DNA from: Bacillota bacterium
Lineage (GTDB): Bacteria; Bacillota; DTU025
Length of the DNA stretch: 5,137 bases
Reading direction: 5' to 3'
Assembly: GCA_012842765.1 (NCBI GenBank)
Contig: DUWJ01000183.1
Coordinates: 1 to 5,137 of the forward strand
The position numbers and the translations under genes were made by a program. Shown here piece after piece: positions 1 to 5,137 of the stretch. The notes beneath the pieces are model-generated. The model did not search any database. It saw only the letters and a program-made list of their open reading frames with translations, and had not been told where the DNA came from. Position 1 is the first letter of the stretch. Every line of letters begins with the position of its first letter.

Positions 1-15
1 AAAAAATCTTTGTCT

Positions 16-20
16 GGAGG
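16..20 (+). promoter_or_regulatory. Ribosome binding site of hydC
   Basis: A perfect GGAGG core ends 7 bases before the ATG at 28. This decides the start: an in-frame TTG at 10 would put the ribosome binding site inside the coding region and add six residues (MSGGRR) with no counterpart expected in NuoE-like proteins. Confidence 0.85.
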
Positions 21-27
21 CAGGAGA

Positions 28-525
28 ATGACAGCCGTTGAGGCAGCGCAGAGAAGATTTGAACGTGTAAATGAGATAATCGAGAAGCACGGTCGCAGCC
101 AGTCTTCGCTTGTTCCAATACTCCAGGATGTGCAGGCGGAATACAGGTATCTCCCTGAGGAGATTCTTACGTACGTCGCTACAGCGATGGGTCTGTCTGT
201 CGCAACAGTGTACGGTGTAGCCACCTTCTATGCCCAGTTTTCCTTGGAGCCCAAGGGCAAGTACGTGGTGAGGGTGTGCGACGGCACGGCGTGCCACGTC
301 AGACAGTCAATGCCTGTGTACGAGGCTGTTAGATCAAAGCTTGAGCTTGCTGACGGAAAATTCACAACTCCCGACCTGATGTTTACCGTAGAAACCGTAT
401 CGTGCTTGGGCGCATGTGGGTTGGCGCCTGTTATGACGATCAATGATGAAGTCCACGGCAAGATGACTCCAGAGGCAGCATGCATCATAATAGACACTCT
501 GCTAGAAAGGGAGGGCCAGATCTAG
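28..525 (+). CDS. hydC: NuoE-like [2Fe-2S] subunit of trimeric [FeFe]-hydrogenase (HydC)
   Basis: Small electron-transfer subunit of a cytoplasmic NAD(H)-linked [FeFe]-hydrogenase, homologous to NuoE of respiratory complex I. The 165-residue product has the usual family length. Residues about 8-60 form the N-terminal helical part, including the family-typical stretch VYGVATFYAQF (61-71). Residues about 78-160 form the thioredoxin-like ferredoxin domain. The four expected [2Fe-2S] ligands are present: C84 and C89 (CDGTAC, C-x4-C) and C126 and C130 (CLGAC, C-x3-C). The start at 28 is chosen from the GGAGG 7 bases upstream. The stop is 2 bases before the hydB ATG, so translation of the two is probably coupled. 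In known trimeric enzymes this subunit sits against the FMN subunit, and its cluster takes part in electron exchange near the flavin. NuoE of complex I or HndA of an NADP-reducing hydrogenase would look similar, but the adjacent H-cluster subunit makes the hydrogenase assignment firm. Confidence 0.95.
   Translation: MTAVEAAQRRFERVNEIIEKHGRSQSSLVPILQDVQAEYRYLPEEILTYVATAMGLSVATVYGVATFYAQFSLEPKGKYVVRVCDGTACHVRQSMPVYEAVRSKLELADGKFTTPDLMFTVETVSCLGACGLAPVMTINDEVHGKMTPEAACIIIDTLLEREGQI
510..514 (+). promoter_or_regulatory. Ribosome binding site of hydB, inside the end of hydC
   Basis: The GGAGG core lies within the purine run at 506-515, inside the last codons of hydC. The spacer to the ATG at 528 is 13 bases, longer than usual. 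The site supports 528 over the upstream in-frame ATG at 480, which lies deep inside hydC, has no such site close upstream and would add 16 residues before the normal NuoF-like N-terminus. The 2-base gap between hydC stop and hydB start suggests that terminating ribosomes help initiation. Confidence 0.7.
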
Positions 526-527
526 AA

Positions 528-2363
528 ATGGCGATTACGTCGAGGGAAGAACTGAACGCCTGTGCTGACCAGTTCCGCAAGGAACTTGCGTCCAAGAAGA
601 AACGAGTACTTGTCTGCGCGGGCACGGGGTGTCTGGCCAACGGCTCCGCCAAGGTTTTGCAGGAGTTTGAAAGGCTTTCGGTTGATGCCGTAGGTGTCAC
701 AAAAAGCGGGTGTCATGGCTTTTGTGAAGCGGGGCCTTTGGTGAGGATCGAGCCCGACCACATACTGTATGTACACGTGAAGCCTGAGGATGTAGAGGAA
801 ATAGTCGAGAAGACTCTAAAGCTGGGGGAGCCGGTGGAGCGTCTGCTCTATCACCATCCGGTTACCGGGAAAGCGTATCTAGGCGAGGGCGACATACCTT
901 TTTACAAGAGCCAAACCAGGGTTGCTTTGGCAAATTGCGGGGCCATCGACCCCGATGACATAAGAGAATACATCGCTCTTGGCGGGTACAAGGCCCTTGC
1001 CAGGGCTGTGGTAGATCTTACGCCTGAGGAGATCATCGAAGAGATCCTCGAAAGCGGGCTCAGAGGCCGTGGGGGAGGAGGGTTCCCCACTGGGCGGAAA
1101 TGGATGTTTGCGCAGGCCGCCGAGGGCAGCGAGAAGTATATAGTCTGCAATGGCGACGAGGGAGATCCCGGCGCTTTCATGGACCGAAGCGTCATGGAAG
1201 GTGATCCTCACCGAGTTATAGAGGGCTTGGCCATTGCTGCAAGGGCGATTGGCGCATCCCACGGCTACGTCTATGTCAGGGCTGAATATCCGTTGGCTGT
1301 GGCGCGCTTGCAGAACGCGGTGAAACAAGCTAGAGAACTGGGCTTGCTAGGAGAGGGGATATTTGGGACCGAATTTGCCTTCGATGTGACTATCAAGGAG
1401 GGCGCCGGCGCTTTTGTGTGCGGAGAAGAGACGGCTCTCCTAGCATCCATCGAGGGGAAACGAGGCATGCCCCGACCCCGTCCGCCCTTTCCTGCGCACG
1501 AGGGCCTGTATGGTAAGCCTACTGTCATAAATAACGTTGAGACTTTGGCAACTGTCCCTCCTATCATGCTCCATGGGCCTTCATGGTTCCGCAGCATCGG
1601 GGGGGAGACGAGTCCGGGGACGAAGACATTTGCCATAACGGGCCAGGTGGCCAATACCGGACTGATCGAGGTTCCGATGGGTGCGACTTTGAGGGAAGTC
1701 GTCTTCGACATCGGCGGTGGCGTGCGGACTGGCCGGGCATTCAAGGCTGCGCAGATAGGCGGGCCATCAGGAGGGTGCCTGCCGGCTGAGCTACTTGATA
1801 CTCCACTCGAGTACGACGCTCTGGCAAAGGTTGGCGCGATGGTAGGTTCCGGTGGTCTGGTGATCATGGATGAAGGAACCTGTATGGTTGAGGTGGCACG
1901 CTTTTTCATGAAGTTCACGCAACACGAATCCTGCGGGAAGTGTGTGCCGTGTCGTGAGGGAACCAAGAGGATGCTTGAGATCCTCGAGAAAATCGTGGCC
2001 GGGCGTGCAACCATGGAGGACCTTGATAACTTGGAGGAGATCGCGTGGGTCGTCAAGGAGAGTTCCTTGTGCGGCCTGGGCAAGACTGCTCCGAATCCGG
2101 TCCTTACCACGTTGCGGTATTTCCGCGATGAATACGTTGCTCATATAGTGGACAAAGAATGTCCAGCCGGCGTGTGCGTGGCCTTTAAGCATTATTCCAT
2201 CGACCCGGAGCTGTGCAAAGGCTGCGGCAAGTGCAAGAGGTCGTGCCCTGCCGGGGCCATCAGCGGCGAGGTGAAGAATCCCCACGTTATAGATGTGGAT
2301 AAGTGTATCAAGTGTGGAGCGTGCGCTGGAAATTGTCCGTTCGGTGCTATCTCACTGCGATGA
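528..2363 (+). CDS. hydB: NuoF-like FMN/NADH-binding subunit of trimeric [FeFe]-hydrogenase (HydB)
   Basis: Flavoprotein subunit that exchanges electrons with NAD(H) through FMN; in characterised HydABC enzymes it holds the proposed bifurcation site. The 611-residue product shows, in order: a thioredoxin-like [2Fe-2S] domain (about 24-98; C30, C35, C62, C66); the NuoF core with the glycine-rich FMN/NADH segment GRGGGGFPTGRKW (180-192), CNGDEGDPGAF (207-217) and GAGAFVCGEETALLASIEG (292-310); the [4Fe-4S] motif CGKCVPC (C469, C472, C475) with distal ligand C515; and a C-terminal 2x[4Fe-4S] ferredoxin domain (C563/C566/C569/C573 and C593/C596/C599/C603). The fused N-terminal [2Fe-2S] and C-terminal ferredoxin domains distinguish it from plain complex I NuoF and match HydB/HndC-type subunits. 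A CPAGVC segment (C545, C550) just before the ferredoxin domain has cysteines not needed for these clusters. The gene lies between hydC and hydA. NAD versus NADP specificity is not readable by eye. Confidence 0.95.
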   Translation: MAITSREELNACADQFRKELASKKKRVLVCAGTGCLANGSAKVLQEFERLSVDAVGVTKSGCHGFCEAGPLVRIEPDHILYVHVKPEDVEEIVEKTLKLGEPVERLLYHHPVTGKAYLGEGDIPFYKSQTRVALANCGAIDPDDIREYIALGGYKALARAVVDLTPEEIIEEILESGLRGRGGGGFPTGRKWMFAQAAEGSEKYIVCNGDEGDPGAFMDRSVMEGDPHRVIEGLAIAARAIGASHGYVYVRAEYPLAVARLQNAVKQARELGLLGEGIFGTEFAFDVTIKEGAGAFVCGEETALLASIEGKRGMPRPRPPFPAHEGLYGKPTVINNVETLATVPPIMLHGPSWFRSIGGETSPGTKTFAITGQVANTGLIEVPMGATLREVVFDIGGGVRTGRAFKAAQIGGPSGGCLPAELLDTPLEYDALAKVGAMVGSGGLVIMDEGTCMVEVARFFMKFTQHESCGKCVPCREGTKRMLEILEKIVAGRATMEDLDNLEEIAWVVKESSLCGLGKTAPNPVLTTLRYFRDEYVAHIVDKECPAGVCVAFKHYSIDPELCKGCGKCKRSCPAGAISGEVKNPHVIDVDKCIKCGACAGNCPFGAISLR

Positions 2364-2368
2364 CCGGG

Positions 2369-2373
2369 GGAGG
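2369..2373 (+). promoter_or_regulatory. Ribosome binding site of hydA
   Basis: GGAGG lies within the purine run GGGGGAGGG (2366-2374), 10 bases before the ATG at 2384 and just after the hydB stop. It favours 2384 over an ATG at 2360 that overlaps the hydB stop (ATGA) but has no Shine-Dalgarno sequence upstream, and over an ATG at 2399 that would be about 25 bases from the core. Confidence 0.8.
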
Positions 2374-2383
2374 GCGGAAATCA

Positions 2384-4426
2384 ATGTCTGCACAACAGAT
2401 GGTAACAATAGACGGTCTGGCCGTTCCTATAGAGGGCGAGCGCAATCTGCTGGAGCTCATACGCAAGGCGGGAATAGATCTTCCTACATTCTGCTACCAC
2501 TCCGAGCTCTCCGTTTACGGAGCATGCAGGATGTGTGTGGTGGAGATCGAGAACAGAGGGGTAGTGGCGTCCTGCACGGTGCCGCCTCAGCCCGGCATGG
2601 TGGTGACCACCAACACCGAGAAGCTGAGGACAATAAGGAGGACGATAATAGAGCTTCTCCTGGCTAACCATGACCGTGACTGCACTACGTGTAGCAAGAA
2701 CGGGGCGTGCATGCTTCAGGACCTGGCCAGGCGTTTCGGCGTGACGAACGTTAGGTTTGGACAAGCAGACGAGAGGCGTCGCCTCGACAGGTCTACGCCG
2801 GCTATAGTGCGCGACCCGAATAAGTGCATTCTCTGTGGAGACTGCGTGCGTGTATGCGGCGAGGTGCAAGGCATAGGGGTTTTGGACTTCGCATACCGCG
2901 GTTCATATTCCATGGTGACGCCAGCTTTCGGAAAAGAGCTGGCTGATGTAGATTGTGTCCAGTGTGGGCAGTGCGCCAGTGTATGTCCGACCGCCGCAAT
3001 AACTATCCACTCGTCCACAGATGAGGTGTGGAAAGCAATACATGACAAGAATAAGACGGTGGTGGCTCAGGTTGCCCCGGCTGTGAGGGTAGCCCTTGGA
3101 GAAGAGTTTGGGCATGCGCCAGGCTGGGCTGAACCTGGCAAGGTTGTGGCTGCCTTGAAGAAGATCGGGTTCGATCTCGTCTTCGACACTTCATTCACTG
3201 CCGACCTTACGGTTGTGGAGGAGACCGCGGAGTTCTTGGAGAGGATCTCATCGGGCAACGAGGGGCGTTTGCCGCAGTTTACTTCATGTTGCCCTGCATG
3301 GGTGAAATATGTCGAGCAGTATCACCCGGAGTATCTTTCGAACCTATCGTCATGCAGGTCGCCACAGCAGATGTTCGGCGCCTTGGCCCGGACATATCTC
3401 CCGGCCCAACTGCGTGTGGAGCCCGAGGAGATATACGTGGTTTCGGTGATGCCGTGCACGGCGAAGAAGTTTGAGGCGACGAGGAATGAGTTTGTTTCAG
3501 ACGGCAGGCCTGATGTGGACGCTGTCATCACCACACAGGAACTTGCCCGCATGATACGGGAGGCCGGGGTCAGGTTCGATGATCTTCCTGTTGAGCCGTT
3601 TGACCTTCCCATGGGGATGGCTACAGGCGCAGGGATGATTTTCGGGAATACAGGCGGGGTTGCCGAGGCCGTGCTCCGAGCCGCTTCTGATATACTAGAG
3701 CCCAACAAGGCTGTTGGGGCGGGCAGCAACAGGAGAATCGTATTTGATGAGGTGCGAGGAGTCGACGGTGTCCGGGAGGCTAGCTTGACTCTGGGCGGAC
3801 GCGAGGTAAGGCTTGCAGTCGCCCACTCGCTGGGAGCGGCGGCGCAGGTGCTTGAAAGGATCAAGTCGGGCGAGGCCGAGTATGACCTTGTTGAGATCAT
3901 GGCGTGTCCCGGAGGGTGCATCGGAGGCGCCGGACAACCCAACCCGTCCCATTTGGAAGTTAGGAAGAAAAGGTCAAAGGCCCTATATGACGTGGATACC
4001 ATGCAGATGTTGCGGAGAGCGCACGACAATCCGTTCGTGAAGCAGCTATACGATAAATTCCTGGGTGAACCGTGTGGCGAGACGTCGCATGAGTTGCTCC
4101 ACACCGATTACGGCGAGCGCAGACGCATAAAGGGAGAGACTATCAAGCTCTCCTCAGAGGAAGTGGCCGGTCAGATCGATGTAGGCGTGTGCGTAGGCAC
4201 GTGCTGCTATCTGAATGGATCGTACGATCTTCTCAAGGGCTTGATGGAAAAGGTTAATAAGGCGGGGATAGAAGACAAGGTAAACCTTCATGCCACGTTT
4301 TGTTTCGAGAATTGCGAGCATAGTCCTAATATCCAGGTTGACGGAGGCATAATATCCGGAGTTAGCGAAGACGACATCGAGAGGATATTTAGAGAGGAAA
4401 TCATGTCCCGCCTCGAGGAGCAATAG
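2384..4426 (+). CDS. hydA: [FeFe]-hydrogenase catalytic subunit with NuoG-like N-terminus and C-terminal [2Fe-2S] domain (HydA)
   Basis: Catalytic subunit that interconverts protons plus electrons and H2 at the H-cluster. Domains of the 680-residue product, in order: plant-type [2Fe-2S] ferredoxin (about 5-80; C37, C48, C51, C64); His-Cys3 [4Fe-4S] site (H96, C100, C103, C109); 2x[4Fe-4S] ferredoxin (C148/C151/C154/C158 and C191/C194/C197/C201); H-cluster domain (about 222-515) with the three signatures TSCCPAW (300-306), MPCTAKKFE (356-364) and EIMACPGGCIGGAGQP (504-519); small-subunit-like segment (about 525-580); and a thioredoxin-like [2Fe-2S] domain (about 597-675; C603, C608, C640, C644). 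By motif alignment C303, C358, C508 and C512 bind the cubane of the H-cluster and C302 is the proton-transfer cysteine. All are present, so the enzyme should be active if matured. The HydE/F/G maturases are not in the window. No signal peptide or membrane segment is seen, so it is cytoplasmic. The domain order fits the catalytic subunit of trimeric bifurcating (group A3-type) hydrogenases. The NADP-reducing HndD type is the main alternative, but it usually goes with a four-gene hnd cluster. Confidence 0.96.
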   Translation: MSAQQMVTIDGLAVPIEGERNLLELIRKAGIDLPTFCYHSELSVYGACRMCVVEIENRGVVASCTVPPQPGMVVTTNTEKLRTIRRTIIELLLANHDRDCTTCSKNGACMLQDLARRFGVTNVRFGQADERRRLDRSTPAIVRDPNKCILCGDCVRVCGEVQGIGVLDFAYRGSYSMVTPAFGKELADVDCVQCGQCASVCPTAAITIHSSTDEVWKAIHDKNKTVVAQVAPAVRVALGEEFGHAPGWAEPGKVVAALKKIGFDLVFDTSFTADLTVVEETAEFLERISSGNEGRLPQFTSCCPAWVKYVEQYHPEYLSNLSSCRSPQQMFGALARTYLPAQLRVEPEEIYVVSVMPCTAKKFEATRNEFVSDGRPDVDAVITTQELARMIREAGVRFDDLPVEPFDLPMGMATGAGMIFGNTGGVAEAVLRAASDILEPNKAVGAGSNRRIVFDEVRGVDGVREASLTLGGREVRLAVAHSLGAAAQVLERIKSGEAEYDLVEIMACPGGCIGGAGQPNPSHLEVRKKRSKALYDVDTMQMLRRAHDNPFVKQLYDKFLGEPCGETSHELLHTDYGERRRIKGETIKLSSEEVAGQIDVGVCVGTCCYLNGSYDLLKGLMEKVNKAGIEDKVNLHATFCFENCEHSPNIQVDGGIISGVSEDDIERIFREEIMSRLEEQ

Positions 4427-4428
4427 GC

Positions 4429-4437
4429 GAGGGGTGG
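4429..4437 (+). promoter_or_regulatory. Ribosome binding site of rex
   Basis: GAGGGGTGG lies in the 15-base gap after the hydA stop, with the GAGGGG part 7 bases from the GTG at 4442. The match is imperfect (GGGG in place of GAGG) but clearly purine-rich. It selects GTG 4442 as the start. The in-frame ATG at 4463 has no comparable sequence upstream. Confidence 0.65.
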
Positions 4438-4441
4438 TTTA

Positions 4442-5086
4442 GTGTCTGATTCATGTATTCTAATGTCAAGGGCGACTTTGGCGAGATTGCCGTTCTATTA
4501 TCGGAAAGTGTTGGCGCATGCTCAATCTGGGCACGATAGGATCTCCTCTGCCCAGCTTGCTGAAGGCCTTAGCATCGACTCTGCTCAGGTTCGTCGTGAC
4601 ATCTCTTCAATTGGCGATTTTGGAAGAGCGGGCATTGGCTACAATGTCCCTGAGCTTATCGAGGCGCTCGAGGAGATACTAGGGATCAAGAATCGGACTG
4701 AAGCGGTCTTGGTTGGTGTCGGACGTCTCGGGTCTGCACTTTTCAGATACCCTGGCTTCAAGGACTATGGGCTCAAGATTGTGGCCTTGTTCGATTCGGA
4801 TCCCGAGAAAGTAGGGACGGAGCTAGATGGCACGTTGGTGCGTCATGTGTCAGAGATACCGCATGTGACCGAGAGGTTGTCGATCCAGATGGGGATAATT
4901 ACTGTGCCTGGAAAGAGTGCCCAGGATGTGGCCGATCTCCTGTGTGACGCAGGTGTGATAGCTATCTGGAACTTTGCGCCTGTGGGGCTAAAGACCCCGC
5001 CGCATGTGATGGTCAGGGATGAAGATTTAGCAGCTGGGTTGGCATATCTGTCTAGGCACATAGTCGTCTCTACTTCCAGCGAATAG
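4442..5086 (+). CDS. rex: Redox-sensing transcriptional repressor Rex
   Basis: Cytoplasmic homodimeric repressor that binds DNA when NAD+ is abundant and leaves it when NADH rises, controlling fermentation and hydrogenase genes in many Gram-positive bacteria. The 214-residue product has normal Rex length. Residues about 10-68 are the winged-helix DNA-binding domain, with the recognition-helix region QVRRDISSIGDFG (49-61) and wing GIGYNV (64-69). Residues about 86-190 are a Rossmann fold with the glycine-rich NADH loop VGVGRLGSAL (91-100), the acidic end of the next strand FDSDPEKVG (117-125), and the family segments ITVP (153-156) and WNFAPVG (176-182). The C-terminal helix holds DLAAGLAYLSRHI (195-207), which in the family swaps between the two subunits. 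R21, Y103 and D195 line up, from memory, with the Arg-Tyr-Asp switch residues of Thermus Rex. The GTG start is supported by GAGGGG 7 bases upstream. It lies 15 bases after hydA and is probably cotranscribed, implying feedback on an NADH-using hydrogenase. This is inferred, as no operator upstream of hydC is visible. Confidence 0.96.
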   Translation: MSDSCILMSRATLARLPFYYRKVLAHAQSGHDRISSAQLAEGLSIDSAQVRRDISSIGDFGRAGIGYNVPELIEALEEILGIKNRTEAVLVGVGRLGSALFRYPGFKDYGLKIVALFDSDPEKVGTELDGTLVRHVSEIPHVTERLSIQMGIITVPGKSAQDVADLLCDAGVIAIWNFAPVGLKTPPHVMVRDEDLAAGLAYLSRHIVVSTSSE

Positions 5087-5137
5087 TCAAAGAAGGAAAT
5101 ACAAGCGAGTTTGTGGAAACATTCCGGGGCAATCGTG

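Noticed and set aside
10..27. TTG start six codons upstream of hydC
   Set aside because: The GGAGG ribosome binding site at 16-20 lies inside this extension and is correctly spaced for the ATG at 28.
1..27. Promoter or Rex operator upstream of hydC
   Set aside because: Only 27 bases are available and most are the ribosome binding site. I see no -10/-35 pair or palindrome; any control region lies outside the window.
480..527. Upstream ATG start for hydB overlapping the end of hydC
   Set aside because: No ribosome binding site is seen close upstream, and the extra 16 residues do not belong to the family N-terminus. The ATG at 528 follows the hydC stop and a GGAGG.
1271..2110. Long open frame on the minus strand (279 codons) opposite hydB
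   Set aside because: It lies wholly opposite a clearly conserved gene, its translation has no recognisable domain and is rich in Pro/Ser/Thr as expected from a reversed GC-biased gene. It is a shadow of hydB.
2303..2383. Upstream starts for hydA, including an ATG at 2360 in an ATGA overlap with the hydB stop
   Set aside because: Stop-start overlap is a common coupling arrangement, but there is no Shine-Dalgarno sequence before 2360, whereas a strong GGAGG sits 10 bases before 2384. The extra residues would be MTGGGRKS, with no family meaning. I keep a small chance that 2360 is used.
3322..4104. Long open frame on the minus strand (260 codons) opposite hydA
   Set aside because: It is fully antisense to the H-cluster domain, which has strict motif conservation on the plus strand. 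There is no supporting domain in the translation.
28..4426. Respiratory complex I (nuoE-nuoF-nuoG) rather than a hydrogenase
   Set aside because: The third gene has all three H-cluster signatures (TSCCPAW, MPCTAKKFE, CPGGC), and no membrane subunits or other nuo genes are present.
5087..5137. Possible start of another gene after rex (TTG at 5111 or GTG at 5113, preceded by AAGGAA at 5093-5098)
   Set aside because: Only 8-9 codons fit before the window ends, the ribosome binding site is weak and spaced 12 or more bases away, and the residues are not recognisable. No hairpin with a T-run that would mark a terminator is seen either.
1..5137. CRISPR array, tRNA/rRNA, insertion sequence, or a new defence or mobile system
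   Set aside because: Four conserved metabolic and regulatory genes fill about 98% of the window. I found no direct repeat array, terminal inverted repeat, RNA gene signature or transposase-like sequence.

Overview
This window is a compact, single-direction (+ strand) bacterial operon segment. It encodes a trimeric NAD(H)-linked [FeFe]-hydrogenase, in the order hydC-hydB-hydA, followed directly by the NADH/NAD+-sensing repressor gene rex. All four reading frames are intact, with no frameshift, in-frame stop or insertion. Intergenic gaps are 2, 20 and 15 bases, each gene has its own purine-rich ribosome binding site, and no terminator is visible between genes, so one transcript is likely.

Organism: a trimeric HydABC hydrogenase plus Rex points to a strict anaerobe that ferments and disposes of electrons as H2. 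A clostridial-type member of the Bacillota is the best guess. Base composition is moderate (roughly mid-50s % GC by eye). Frequent AGG/AGA arginine and ATA isoleucine codons hint at a thermophile, but this is inference from codon flavour only.

Layout: bases 1-27 hold only the hydC ribosome binding site, so the operon promoter or an upstream gene lies outside the window. Bases 28-525 encode HydC (165 aa, NuoE-like, one [2Fe-2S]). Bases 528-2363 encode HydB (611 aa, NuoF-like: N-terminal [2Fe-2S], FMN/NADH site, [4Fe-4S], and a C-terminal 2x[4Fe-4S] ferredoxin domain). Bases 2384-4426 encode HydA (680 aa: NuoG-like N-terminus, four accessory clusters, H-cluster domain, extra C-terminal [2Fe-2S] domain). 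Bases 4442-5086 encode Rex (214 aa). The last 51 bases hold no supported gene.

How they work together: HydB takes electrons from (or gives them to) NADH through FMN, HydC is its [2Fe-2S] partner, and HydA makes or consumes H2 at the H-cluster. In characterised relatives the same three-subunit set couples NADH and reduced ferredoxin oxidation to H2 production by electron bifurcation/confurcation. Whether this copy bifurcates cannot be proved from sequence. Rex, released from DNA when NADH is high, would switch on the enzyme that consumes NADH if it controls this operon, but the promoter where its operator would sit is not in the window.

I did not find an undescribed system. The window is a well-formed example of a known module, with a few details worth checking.
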